The position numbers and the translations under genes are program-made. From NCBI GenBank assembly GCA_945877005.1, contig CAMCQL010000014.1, positions 1-19,241 on the forward strand: a DNA stretch of 19,241 nucleotides, in the 5' to 3' direction. Shown here piece by piece: positions 1 to 8,469 of this stretch. The notes below the pieces were generated by a model. The model saw only the letters and a program-made list of their open reading frames with translations, was not told the DNA's origin and made no database searches. Every line of letters begins with the position of its first letter. Position 1 is the stretch's first letter. This stretch comes from Chryseobacterium gleum (GTDB taxonomy: Bacteria > Bacteroidota > Bacteroidia > Flavobacteriales_D > Crocinitomicaceae).

Positions 1-66
1 CTCTCAAATAGAATTAAGGCACATTGCCCCTACCTTTTTGATCTATTTTTTGTATTCAACTGAAAA

Positions 67-103
67 TTGACTCTTTCAAAAACAAGTCAAAACATTATAT
101 TTG
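67..103 (+). promoter_or_regulatory. Probable promoter of the fumarase-trmB unit
   Basis: A perfect Bacteroidota -7 box (TATATTTG, fitting TAnnTTTG) lies at 96-103, 37 nt before the fumarase start codon. The nearest upstream TTG is at 67-69, 26 nt from the -7 box, which is longer than the usual spacing of about 17-23, so the -33 half is doubtful. No purine-rich ribosome binding site precedes the ATG, as is normal in this phylum. Confidence 0.5.
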
Positions 104-140
104 TCGAATATTCTTATTTTTCAACTAAATTTTCAATAAA

Positions 141-1745
141 ATGTCTGAATTTTTCTATGAAAACCCTTTTCCAATTTTAAAAGACACTACAGAGTATAAA
201 AAAATTTCCTCTGATTATGTAAAAACAGTAACCTATGGTAATCGTGAAATTTTAGAGATTGATCCAAAAGCTTTAGAATTAATCGCTGAACATGCTATGA
301 GCGATGTTTCTTTTTATCTAAGATCGACACATTTACAAAAATTAAAATTAATCATAGATGATCCTGAAGCAACAGAAAACGATCGATTTGTAGCGTACAA
401 CTTATTGCAAAATGCAGTTATAGCAGCCGATGGTCAATTACCTTCTTGTCAAGACACAGGGACTGCAATTGTAATGGCAAAAAAAGGTGAAGATGTTTAT
501 ACTGGTGTTACAGATGAAGAATTTCTGTCTAAAGGAATATTCAACACATACCAGAATAAAAATCTTAGATTTTCTCAGATGGTTCCTTTAAACATGTTCG
601 AAGAAAAAAATTCAGCTACTAATCTTCCTGCTCAGATTGATATTTATGCAAAAAAAGGGAAGTCCTATGAATTTCTTTTCTTAGCAAAAGGTGGTGGTTC
701 AGCTAACAAAACTTTTTTATACCAAAAAACAAAGTCGTTATTGAATGAAACTTCACTTGAAGCATTCGTAAAAGAGAGAATAAAAGATTTAGGAACATCT
801 GCATGCCCACCTTATCATTTAGCATTAGTAATAGGAGGAACATCTGCAGAAGCAAATTTATCAGCATTAAAAAAAGCATCAGCAGGATATTTCGATGAAT
901 TACCAACAGAAGGAAACATGGGAGGTAGAGCTTTTAGAGATCTTGAATGGGAAAAAAGAGTTCATAAAATTTGTCAAGAAAGTCAAATTGGAGCACAATT
1001 TGGAGGGAAATACTTCACCCATGATGTTAGAGTGATTCGCTTACCTCGTCACGGAGCTTCATGCCCTGTTGGTATGGGGGTTTCATGCTCTGCAGATAGA
1101 AATATTAAAGGAAAAATAACTTCAGAAGGAATATTTATAGAAGCATTGGAACAAAATCCTATAAAATTTTTACCTGAAGTGGCTCCACATCTAAACCCTC
1201 CTGTAACTATTGACTTGGATCAACCAATGGATAAGATTTTATCTGAATTATCTAAACACCCCATCAAAACTAGATTACTATTGAACGGAACTTTAATTGT
1301 TGCTAGAGACATTGCTCATGCGAAAATTAAAGAGTTAATTGATAATGGAAACCCTATGCCTGATTACTTCAAAAATCATCCTATTTATTATGCTGGACCT
1401 GCAAAAACACCAGAAGGCATGCCATCAGGAAGCTTTGGGCCTACAACTGCAGGGAGAATGGATATTTATGTAGATCAATTCCAAAGTCTTGGGGGAAGCA
1501 AAATAATGTTAGCCAAAGGAAACCGCTCTAAAGAAGTCAAAGAAGCATGTTTGAAACATGGCGGTTTTTATTTAGGATCGATTGGTGGACCTGCCGCAAT
1601 TTTAGCCAAAGAAAATATCACTTCAGTAGAATTAGTTGATTTTGAAGAACTAGGAATGGAAGCAGTTCGGAAAATAACCATAAAAAACTTCCCTGCATTT
1701 ATAATTACAGATGACAAAGGAAATGATTTTTTCGAATCAATTTAA
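141..1745 (+). CDS. Fumarate hydratase, class I (iron-sulfur, FumA/FumB type)
   Basis: This cytoplasmic TCA-cycle enzyme interconverts fumarate and malate. It belongs to the oxygen-sensitive [4Fe-4S] class I family, in which an N-terminal alpha-type domain and a C-terminal beta-type domain are fused. At 534 residues it has the usual length. The three cluster cysteines appear to be Cys103 (PSCQDTGTA), Cys222 (SACPPYH) and Cys316 (GVSCSADR). Their spacings of 119 and 94 residues equal those recalled for the E. coli FumA cluster cysteines. The block RLPRHGASCPVGMGVSCSAD at about 300-319 is a family hallmark. The C-terminal domain carries GPAKTPEGMPSGSFGPTTAGRMD near 417-439 (first half quoted: GPAKTPEGMPSG). 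A -7 promoter box precedes it and trmB follows after 28 nt, so the two are probably cotranscribed. The assignment is firm; the substrate could in principle be a related hydroxy acid, but FumA-like motifs run throughout. Confidence 0.95.
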   Translation: MSEFFYENPFPILKDTTEYKKISSDYVKTVTYGNREILEIDPKALELIAEHAMSDVSFYLRSTHLQKLKLIIDDPEATENDRFVAYNLLQNAVIAADGQLPSCQDTGTAIVMAKKGEDVYTGVTDEEFLSKGIFNTYQNKNLRFSQMVPLNMFEEKNSATNLPAQIDIYAKKGKSYEFLFLAKGGGSANKTFLYQKTKSLLNETSLEAFVKERIKDLGTSACPPYHLALVIGGTSAEANLSALKKASAGYFDELPTEGNMGGRAFRDLEWEKRVHKICQESQIGAQFGGKYFTHDVRVIRLPRHGASCPVGMGVSCSADRNIKGKITSEGIFIEALEQNPIKFLPEVAPHLNPPVTIDLDQPMDKILSELSKHPIKTRLLLNGTLIVARDIAHAKIKELIDNGNPMPDYFKNHPIYYAGPAKTPEGMPSGSFGPTTAGRMDIYVDQFQSLGGSKIMLAKGNRSKEVKEACLKHGGFYLGSIGGPAAILAKENITSVELVDFEELGMEAVRKITIKNFPAFIITDDKGNDFFESI

Positions 1746-1773
1746 CTGATATTAATAGCTTCATTACAAATAA

Positions 1774-2448
1774 ATGGCAAAAAATAAAATCAGAAGGTTC
1801 AATGAAATGAAAGAATGGGACAATGTATTCGAACCTTCATTAGACCCCATAAATAAAACACCTTTTCTTTTGAAAGGCAAATGGAATAAAGAACATTTCA
1901 AAAACGATTATCCCATAGTCTTAGAATTAGGATGCGGTAAAGGAGAGTATTCTATAGGGATGGCAAAAAAATATCAAGATAAAAATTTTATTGGAATTGA
2001 TATAAAAGGAGCGCGTATCTGGGTAGGCGCCAAAGAAGCTGTAGAAAATAAAATTGAAAATGTAGCTTTTTTAAGAATTAAAATCGATTTTTTGACCGAT
2101 TATTTTGATGAAAACGAAATTGACGAAATTTGGCTAACCTTCTCTGATCCACAACCCAATAAACCAAGAAAAAGATTGACCTCAGAACTTTTTGTTCAAA
2201 GATATCGTCGAGTTCTAAAGCCAAAAGGATTCATTCATTTAAAAACTGACAGTGATCTTTTATTTGAATCAACACTTGAAGAAATAGAAACTCACAATTA
2301 CAATTGTAACGAATCGACTTGGGATTTATACAACTCTATCCAATCAAAAACAGAAGAAGAAAAAGAAATATTTAAAATTAAAACGCATTATGAGCAATTA
2401 TTTAGTTCTAAAGGAGCTGTAATTAAATATTGTAAATTTCAAGTTTAA
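1774..2448 (+). CDS. trmB: tRNA (guanine-N7-)-methyltransferase TrmB
   Basis: TrmB makes 7-methylguanosine at position 46 in the variable loop of tRNAs, using S-adenosylmethionine. The 224-residue protein has the SAM-binding motif I ELGCGKG at 51-57, followed by an acidic loop FIGIDIKGARI at 72-82. The family signature is FSDPQPN at 123-129, then the basic run KPRKRL. TDSDLLFE at 158-165 and THYEQLF at 204-210 match the conserved C-terminal substrate-binding segments. The gene lies 28 nt behind the fumarase gene with no visible promoter of its own, so readthrough from the fumarase promoter is likely. No terminator is recognisable after the stop. The assignment is firm from the combination of motifs. 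Confidence 0.94.
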   Translation: MAKNKIRRFNEMKEWDNVFEPSLDPINKTPFLLKGKWNKEHFKNDYPIVLELGCGKGEYSIGMAKKYQDKNFIGIDIKGARIWVGAKEAVENKIENVAFLRIKIDFLTDYFDENEIDEIWLTFSDPQPNKPRKRLTSELFVQRYRRVLKPKGFIHLKTDSDLLFESTLEEIETHNYNCNESTWDLYNSIQSKTEEEKEIFKIKTHYEQLFSSKGAVIKYCKFQV

Positions 2449-2747
2449 GTCGTTTCTTTTAAAAACAAAGTAATTTATTGGGATTAAATTTTTATGTATA
2501 CTATTCGTTTTAACTTAAACATAATCATTAAACCTATAATTTAAATAAATTAAACTAACCAACTTAAAAAGAATAGATTAAAAATTATACTTAATACTAA
2601 TTAATTATTAGTTTAAACTACTTTTTTAATTAGATAAAAACTTTAATTATTTCTTGGTTATGAAAAGTTAATTGTTTGTAAATTAAAGCTCAAAACTTCA
2701 CATCTCTCAATTGTTCTACTACTTTTACATTTCAAAATTTATGCATC
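2449..2747. other. 299-nt AT-rich intergenic region
   Basis: This is the longest stretch without a gene in the window. It is nearly pure A and T over most of its length. I found no open frame worth calling; the longest ATG frame noticed is 16 codons, from 2494. The word TTAAAC occurs several times at irregular spacing (2515, 2528, 2549, and within a palindrome at 2610-2619), which is expected by chance at this composition. A weak -7-like box (TACATTTC, final G missing) lies at 2726-2733 before the cyanophycinase gene. The region may hold the trmB 3' end and the cyanophycinase control region, but nothing specific is proven. Confidence 0.6.
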
Positions 2748-3620
2748 ATGAGTACTCCGAAAGGTAAATTAATTATAATTGGCGGATCTGTTGACAGGGG
2801 AAGTTTTTCTGAAAGCCCAGATGACCTTCAACGAAATTTAAAATTTTTCGAGAAAGGAATCCTTAAACGAATAACAACAGAATCAGCAAACGATATTAAC
2901 TCACGTATCGAAATCATTACCACAGCATCTAAAATACCTTCAGATGTAGGAAATGAATACATCAAAGCTTTCGCTCAATTAAACGTCAATAATGTCGGTG
3001 TATTAGATGTAAAGACTAGAGAAGATGCAAATAGTGAAGAAGCATTAGAGCGATTAAAAAATGCAGACGCTGTGATTTTCACTGGTGGAGATCAACTTAG
3101 ACTTACCTCTATTTTTGGTGGAACAAATTTCCATCATTTGCTTTTGGAAAAATATGAAAATCAAAGCTTTGTAATCTCAGGAACTTCCGCTGGTGCTGCT
3201 GCTAGCTCAAACAATATGATTTATCAAGGAAGTAGTCACGAAGCATTGTTAAAAGGAGAAGTTAAAATTACTGGCGGGCTTGGATTTATCAATAATGTAA
3301 TAATAGACACTCATTTTGTACAGAGAGGAAGAATTGGTCGTTTGTTTTATGCTTGTGCTAGTAACCCAATAAATCTAGGAATAGGATTAGGGGAAGATAC
3401 TGGACTATTGATTACAAATGGAAGCGACATGGAAGCGATTGGCTCTGGTTTAGTTATACTTGTTGATGCTACACACATGAGAGATACAAATATTACAAAA
3501 GTTGAAATGGGAGAACCTGTTTCAATAGAAAATATAGTTGTTCACGTAATGTCACTTGGCGATCACTACAATCTTAAAACTAAAAAATTAATTATTAAAC
3601 ATGGAAATATCGTTGATTAA
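2748..3620 (+). CDS. Cyanophycinase (peptidase family S51), free-standing
   Basis: This is a serine-type exopeptidase that in known members cleaves cyanophycin, the multi-L-arginyl-poly-L-aspartate storage polymer, into beta-Asp-Arg dipeptides. The 290-residue protein has no signal peptide, so it acts in the cytoplasm. The motifs are complete: FTGGDQLRL with Gln116, the nucleophile elbow GTSAGAAA with Ser147, and DTHFVQRGRIGRL with Asp187, His189, Arg193, Arg195 and Arg198. GIGLGEDTG at 211-219 contains the conserved Glu216. In Synechocystis CphB the residue after the Asp is Gln, as I recall it; here it is Thr188. No cyanophycin synthetase (cphA) or isoaspartyl dipeptidase gene is adjacent, and the gene is followed by its own terminator, so it looks monocistronic. 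The family call is strong; action on cyanophycin rather than another beta-linked peptide is inferred. Confidence 0.9.
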   Translation: MSTPKGKLIIIGGSVDRGSFSESPDDLQRNLKFFEKGILKRITTESANDINSRIEIITTASKIPSDVGNEYIKAFAQLNVNNVGVLDVKTREDANSEEALERLKNADAVIFTGGDQLRLTSIFGGTNFHHLLLEKYENQSFVISGTSAGAAASSNNMIYQGSSHEALLKGEVKITGGLGFINNVIIDTHFVQRGRIGRLFYACASNPINLGIGLGEDTGLLITNGSDMEAIGSGLVILVDATHMRDTNITKVEMGEPVSIENIVVHVMSLGDHYNLKTKKLIIKHGNIVD

Positions 3621-3642
3621 CGATACTATTACCTAAACAAAG

Positions 3643-3674
3643 AAAAAAACGCTACTCTATAGCGTTTTTTTTTT
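3643..3674 (+). terminator. Intrinsic terminator of the cyanophycinase gene
   Basis: A 12-bp perfect stem pairs 3643-3654 (seven A then CGCTA) with 3660-3671 around a 5-nt loop CTCTA. It ends in a run of ten T at 3665-3674. It lies 22 nt after the stop codon and about 90 nt before recQ, so it separates the two + strand genes. Confidence 0.9.
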
Positions 3675-3765
3675 ACAATTATTTTATTTAATATATAGTT
3701 ATAACAAAAAGTTCCCATAATTCAAGTTCACACAACTTTTAATCATTAACTTCTTTATCAAACAA

Positions 3766-5889
3766 ATGGAAACTGAGGCATTATCATATTTAAAAAAATA
3801 TTTTGGATATTCTTCTTTCAGAGGTAATCAATCTGAAATAATATCGAATGTATTAGCAATAAAAGACTCTATCGTATTAATGCCAACTGGTGGAGGAAAA
3901 TCCATCTGTTTTCAAATTCCTGCATTGATCTTTGAAGGAACAACTTTAGTAATCTCCCCTTTAATTTCATTGATGAAAGATCAAGTAGATGCATTGAAGT
4001 CAAATGGGATTAGTGCTGCTTATATTAATTCTAGCATGGATGAAACCGAACGTTCTTTGGTAATTCAAAAAGCATCAAAAAACAAACTTAAATTATTATA
4101 CATGTCTCCCGAGACATTAATTCCATCAATGCAAACTTGGTTGAACGATATTTCAATTAGCTTGGTTGCTATTGATGAAGCTCATTGTGTATCAATGTGG
4201 GGACATGATTTCAGACCTGAGTATACACAAATTGAACTTTTAAGAAAACGATTAACACAAATTCCATTTATTGCATTAACAGCTACTGCAGATAAAATCA
4301 CACGTAAGGACATTGAATTACACCTTGGTCTAAAATCACCATCAACATTTATCGCCTCTTTTGACAGACCAAACTTAAATCTAACGATAAAAGGCAACAT
4401 ACCCAAAAAACAAAAGATTGAACAAATTTTAGATTTTATTGAAGCAAGAAAAGGTCAATCTGGAATAATTTATTGTTTAAGCAGAAAAGAGACCGAAGAA
4501 TGGTCTGATTTATTGAATTCAAACAACATAAAATCTGCTCACTATCATGCTGGATTAACAAATAGTGAGCGAGATAAAATTCAAACTGGATTTATCAACG
4601 ACAACATTCCAATTATATGTGCGACGATAGCATTTGGGATGGGAATTGATAAATCAAATGTTCGCTGGGTAATTCACAATAACCTACCAAAAAACATAGA
4701 AGGTTATTATCAAGAAATTGGTCGAGCTGGTAGGGATGGTCTACCTTCAGATACACTTTTGTTTTTTAATTATCGTGATGTTAAACTGCTTTCAGACTTT
4801 GCAGATGAAAGCGAAAAAAATGAGGTGTTAATTGAAAAATTGAACCGAATGCTTGAATATGCAGAAGCAACAACATGTAGAAGAAAAATTCTTTTAGCCT
4901 ATTTTAGTGAAGTACACTCTAAAAATTGCGGAAACTGTGATGTTTGCAGGAATCCCAAAGAAATGTTTGACGGTACAATAATCGCTCAAAAAGCGCTTTC
5001 AGCAATTAAACGCACAAATGAAAAAGCTGGAAATAATACAGTTATAGAACTACTTAGAGGTGCTAAAACAACCGAAATGTATTCTAAAGGATACCATGAA
5101 TTAAAAACATTTGGCATCGGTAATGATTTAAGTTTTAAAGAATGGCAATTTTACCTAACACAATTAAAAAACATTGGACTAATCGAAATTGCTTACGATG
5201 ATAGTATGCACTTGAAAATAAGTAATTATGGATTAAATGTTTTACTAGGAAAACAACGCATTCAACTTGCTAATTACCTCGAAAATAAAACTCAAACATT
5301 AAAAACATCAAAAAAGATAAAAACAACTTCACCTACACCTCTTTCTTCGGACGATTTACTATTCGATCAATTAAAACTTCTAAGAAGAAAATTATCCGTA
5401 GAATTCAACGTTCCTCCATACATCATTTTTAGTGATGCATCTCTTCAACAAATGGCAAATGAAAAACCAAAATCAAACCTTGAATTTCGAGCCATACAAG
5501 GTGTTGGAGAACAAAAATTAGCCACTTATGGTGAAGACTTTATGTCAGTTATTAGAAATTTTAACCGATCAAACAATCAAGAATCTTCGACTACTGAGAT
5601 CACCTATTCACTATTGAAAAATGGCTTATCAATTGAGGAAATCTCAACTAAAAGGAACCTCTCACAAACAACTATTTACTCCCATTTATCTCAACTACTA
5701 AGTGAAGGCAAAGAGATTTCAATTCTAGACTTTGTTTCAACCATTGAAATAAAAAAAATCAAAGAATTATCACATAAAATAAATAATACCATTCAATTAA
5801 AACCTTACTTTGAAGCTTTGAATGGAGAAATTGAATACGGAAAAATCAGATTATGTCTCACTTTTCTTCAACTTTCGGTAAATCAATAA
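3766..5889 (+). CDS. recQ: ATP-dependent DNA helicase RecQ
   Basis: This 3'-5' superfamily 2 helicase acts in recombination and fork repair in the cytoplasm. The 707 residues hold, in order, Walker A MPTGGGKS at 39-46, the DEAH box at 137-140 inside AIDEAHCVSMWGHDFRPEY, motif III TATA near 172-175, and motif VI QEIGRAGRDG at 316-325. Next comes the RecQ zinc site with Cys371, Cys388, Cys391 and Cys394, then a winged-helix RQC region to about 500. An HRDC domain lies at about 529-600. A further C-terminal segment (about 610-700) contains LSIEEISTKRNLSQTTIYSH, a helix-turn-helix of the type often appended to RecQ in Bacteroidota and Firmicutes, and it makes the protein about 100 residues longer than E. 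coli RecQ. The gene stands alone between a terminator upstream and the promoter of the E1 gene. No clear promoter was found in its 5' region. Confidence 0.95.
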   Translation: METEALSYLKKYFGYSSFRGNQSEIISNVLAIKDSIVLMPTGGGKSICFQIPALIFEGTTLVISPLISLMKDQVDALKSNGISAAYINSSMDETERSLVIQKASKNKLKLLYMSPETLIPSMQTWLNDISISLVAIDEAHCVSMWGHDFRPEYTQIELLRKRLTQIPFIALTATADKITRKDIELHLGLKSPSTFIASFDRPNLNLTIKGNIPKKQKIEQILDFIEARKGQSGIIYCLSRKETEEWSDLLNSNNIKSAHYHAGLTNSERDKIQTGFINDNIPIICATIAFGMGIDKSNVRWVIHNNLPKNIEGYYQEIGRAGRDGLPSDTLLFFNYRDVKLLSDFADESEKNEVLIEKLNRMLEYAEATTCRRKILLAYFSEVHSKNCGNCDVCRNPKEMFDGTIIAQKALSAIKRTNEKAGNNTVIELLRGAKTTEMYSKGYHELKTFGIGNDLSFKEWQFYLTQLKNIGLIEIAYDDSMHLKISNYGLNVLLGKQRIQLANYLENKTQTLKTSKKIKTTSPTPLSSDDLLFDQLKLLRRKLSVEFNVPPYIIFSDASLQQMANEKPKSNLEFRAIQGVGEQKLATYGEDFMSVIRNFNRSNNQESSTTEITYSLLKNGLSIEEISTKRNLSQTTIYSHLSQLLSEGKEISILDFVSTIEIKKIKELSHKINNTIQLKPYFEALNGEIEYGKIRLCLTFLQLSVNQ

Positions 5890-5959
5890 CAAAAACATTA
5901 TTTGATGTTTAGACACAATTAAGAACATCTTCATATAAATAAATGGGAATATTATTGTG

Positions 5960-5967
5960 TATATTTG
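5960..5967 (+). promoter_or_regulatory. -7 promoter box of the E1 dehydrogenase gene
   Basis: TATATTTG matches the Bacteroidota -7 consensus TAnnTTTG exactly and lies 20 nt before the ATG at 5988. No TTG is found at the proper distance upstream, so only half of the promoter is supported. Confidence 0.5.
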
Positions 5968-5987
5968 TATGTAAATACTGAAAAACT

Positions 5988-8429
5988 ATGCAAAATACAT
6001 CCTCACCGTCAGAAGTATCTATTGATTTTGAAAGCTTTAAACAAGAAATTTTAGAAGATTACAAACTCGCCTGTTTATCTAGAGAAACCTCACTTTTAGG
6101 TAGAAAAGAAGTATTGACTGGGAAAGCAAAATTCGGAATTTTTGGAGATGGTAAAGAATTGGCTCAAATCGCTTTAGCGAAACAATTTAATAAAGGTGAT
6201 TTTCGATCAGGCTATTATAGAGATCAAACTTTGGTTTTCGCTTTAGGTGAGCTTTCAATTCAAGAATATTTCGCAGGATTATATGCTCATACTGATGTTG
6301 ATTTAGAACCTACTTCTGCTGGACGACAAATGGGTGGACATTTTGCAACTAGAAATATTGATCAAAATGGAAATTGGGTGGATTTAATGCAACACCATAA
6401 CATTGCTTCCGACATCTCCCCTACAGCTGGTCAAATGTCTCGCTTACTAGGTTTAGCTCAAGCTTCTAAAGTATATCGTGAACACGAAGAATTAAAAAAC
6501 GATACTAAATTTCAAAAGTTTTCAAACAAAGGAGAAGAGATTGTTTTCGGCACAATAGGTGATGCATCTACTTCAGAAGGAGTGTTTTGGGAGTCTATGA
6601 ATGCGATAGGAGTGTTACAATTACCGATTATCATGTCTGTTTGGGACGATGGATTTGGAATATCTGTTCCAAGAGATAAGCAAACCATTAAGTCAAGTAT
6701 TTCTGAAGCTTTGTCTGGATTTCAACGCACTGATGAAAAAGTAGGTTTTGAAATTTTAACAACAAAAGGTTGGGACTATGTAGATTTAGTTAAGACTTAC
6801 GAAAAAGCGGCTGAATTAACTAGAAAAGAAAGAATTCCAGTACTTATTCACGTTAAAGAAGTGAATCAACCGCAGGGCCATTCTACTTCCGGCTCACACG
6901 AACACTACAAAACAGATGAACGTTTGCAGTGGGAAAAAGATTTTGATTGCATAGCAAAATTCAAAGAATGGATTTTAAATTTCAAAGCAGATGGATTTGT
7001 TATTTCAACATTAGAAGAAATAGAACAATTAGAGAAAGAGGCAAAGGAAGAAGTTAAGGAATATAAAAACGCTGCTTGGAAAGCCTTTTGCGATGACATC
7101 AGTACTGATATAAATTCTGTGCTACCAATTTTGAATATTGTATTAGAAGAAACGAATAATAAAACAACAGTTCAAACGGCAATTGATCGTTTGACAAAAG
7201 AAAAAGAATTGCTTCGTAAAGATGTTTTTGGAATTGTTAGAAGTGTATTAAGAAGTACTTACAGAGAACAGTTACCTTCAAAAAATAAATTATCTTCATG
7301 GATTAGTGAAAAATTAGAAATGTGTAATGAAAGGTATTCTACTCACATTTATTCTCAATCTGAATTAAAATCAATCAATACAAAAGAAGTACTTCCTGTT
7401 TATTCTAATGAAAATCAACTTGTTGATGGACGAATTATATTAAGAGATAACTACAAACATATTTTCACGAATTATCCAGAGACTCTAATTTTTGGTGAAG
7501 ATGTTGGCGGCATTGGCGGTGTTAACAAAAGTTGCGAAGGCTTGCAATCAGAATTCGGTGAATTAAGAGTTTTTGATACAGGAATTCGAGAAAACACAAT
7601 CATTGGACAAGGAGTTGGTATGGCAATGAGGGGATTAAGACCAATTGCAGAAATTCAGTATTTAGATTATCTTATCTATGCATTACAAATAATGTCAGAT
7701 GATTTAGCTACTCTTCAATACAGAACAAAAGGAGGTCAAAAAGCACCTTTAATTATTAGTACTCGGGGTCACAGATTGGAAGGTATTTGGCACAGTGGTA
7801 GTCCAATGGGAATGATTATCAACGCTGTGAGAGGGATGGTGGTTTGTGTACCAAGAAACATGACGAAAGCAGCTGGATTTTACAACACATTGCTTGCTTC
7901 CGACGATTGCGCATTAGTCATTGAACCTTTAAATGGTTATAGGACAAAAGAAAGAAAACCATTAAATATCGGTGAATTTAAAACTCCTATTGGTATTCCT
8001 GAAATTGTAATGCAAGGGGATGACATTACCCTTGTTTCATACGGTTCTACATTCAATATATGCGAAAAAGCCTGTGCTCATTTGCAAGAACTTGGAATTT
8101 CAGTAGAACTAATTGATGTACAAACATTATTACCTTTTGATATAAATCACCTGATTTCTAAATCGCTTGAAAAAACGAATAAATTATTGTTAGTAGATGA
8201 AGACGTAAGCGGAGGAGCATGTGGATTTATGTTAGATAAAATCTTAGTAGAACAAAAAGGATATTACCATCTGGATAGTTCACCAGTAACTTTAACTGCA
8301 AAAGATCATAGACCAGCATACGGTACTGATGGAGATTATTTTTCAAAACCAAATCTTGAAGATATAATAGAAAAAGCAGTTCAAATAATGCATGAATCTA
8401 ACCCAGTTAAATACCCAACTCTATTTTAG
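5988..8429 (+). CDS. 2-oxoacid dehydrogenase E1 component, alpha and beta subunits fused
   Basis: This is the thiamine-diphosphate-dependent decarboxylating component of a 2-oxoacid dehydrogenase complex, of branched-chain or pyruvate type. The 813 residues join an alpha half (about 1-320) and a transketolase-like beta half (about 470-800), separated by a charged, probably helical linker. The alpha half has GRQMGGHFATR at 112-122 and the cofactor motif GDASTSEG at 191-198. That motif ends in WDDG at 219-222, where E1 alpha proteins usually have NN. The beta half shows GEDVGGIGG (about 504), IAEIQYLDY, and the loop GIWHSGSP with the expected active-site His region. LLVDEDVSGGACG near 735 is the C-terminal transketolase fold. 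Single-chain E1 proteins of this layout are common in Flavobacteriia. No E2 (acyltransferase) or E3 (lipoamide dehydrogenase) gene is nearby, so the substrate cannot be decided here. cmk follows after 40 nt. Confidence 0.88.
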   Translation: MQNTSSPSEVSIDFESFKQEILEDYKLACLSRETSLLGRKEVLTGKAKFGIFGDGKELAQIALAKQFNKGDFRSGYYRDQTLVFALGELSIQEYFAGLYAHTDVDLEPTSAGRQMGGHFATRNIDQNGNWVDLMQHHNIASDISPTAGQMSRLLGLAQASKVYREHEELKNDTKFQKFSNKGEEIVFGTIGDASTSEGVFWESMNAIGVLQLPIIMSVWDDGFGISVPRDKQTIKSSISEALSGFQRTDEKVGFEILTTKGWDYVDLVKTYEKAAELTRKERIPVLIHVKEVNQPQGHSTSGSHEHYKTDERLQWEKDFDCIAKFKEWILNFKADGFVISTLEEIEQLEKEAKEEVKEYKNAAWKAFCDDISTDINSVLPILNIVLEETNNKTTVQTAIDRLTKEKELLRKDVFGIVRSVLRSTYREQLPSKNKLSSWISEKLEMCNERYSTHIYSQSELKSINTKEVLPVYSNENQLVDGRIILRDNYKHIFTNYPETLIFGEDVGGIGGVNKSCEGLQSEFGELRVFDTGIRENTIIGQGVGMAMRGLRPIAEIQYLDYLIYALQIMSDDLATLQYRTKGGQKAPLIISTRGHRLEGIWHSGSPMGMIINAVRGMVVCVPRNMTKAAGFYNTLLASDDCALVIEPLNGYRTKERKPLNIGEFKTPIGIPEIVMQGDDITLVSYGSTFNICEKACAHLQELGISVELIDVQTLLPFDINHLISKSLEKTNKLLLVDEDVSGGACGFMLDKILVEQKGYYHLDSSPVTLTAKDHRPAYGTDGDYFSKPNLEDIIEKAVQIMHESNPVKYPTLF

Positions 8430-8469
8430 AATTAAATAAAACATCCTCATTTTTAGTATGGATTAAAAA

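Noticed and set aside
1..70. Open frame from the left edge ending at the TGA at 68-70, as the tail of a preceding gene
   Set aside because: Only about 22 codons are visible, no family residues can be recognised and another frame is also open to position 63, so coding cannot be supported.
703..906. Antisense open frame inside the fumarase gene coding a leucine-rich peptide
   Set aside because: It lies fully opposite strongly conserved fumarase codons. The hydrophobic composition is a by-product of the A-rich sense strand.
2596..2619. Overlapping inverted repeats (ACTAAT/ATTAGT with 5-nt loop, and AGTTTAAACT) in the trmB-cyanophycinase gap
   Set aside because: The region is almost only A and T, so short palindromes are expected by chance. 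There is no following T-run and no repetition of the unit.
5893..5910. Inverted repeat AAACAT/ATGTTT after the recQ stop as a terminator
   Set aside because: The stem is 6 bp with one G-C pair and no T-run follows.
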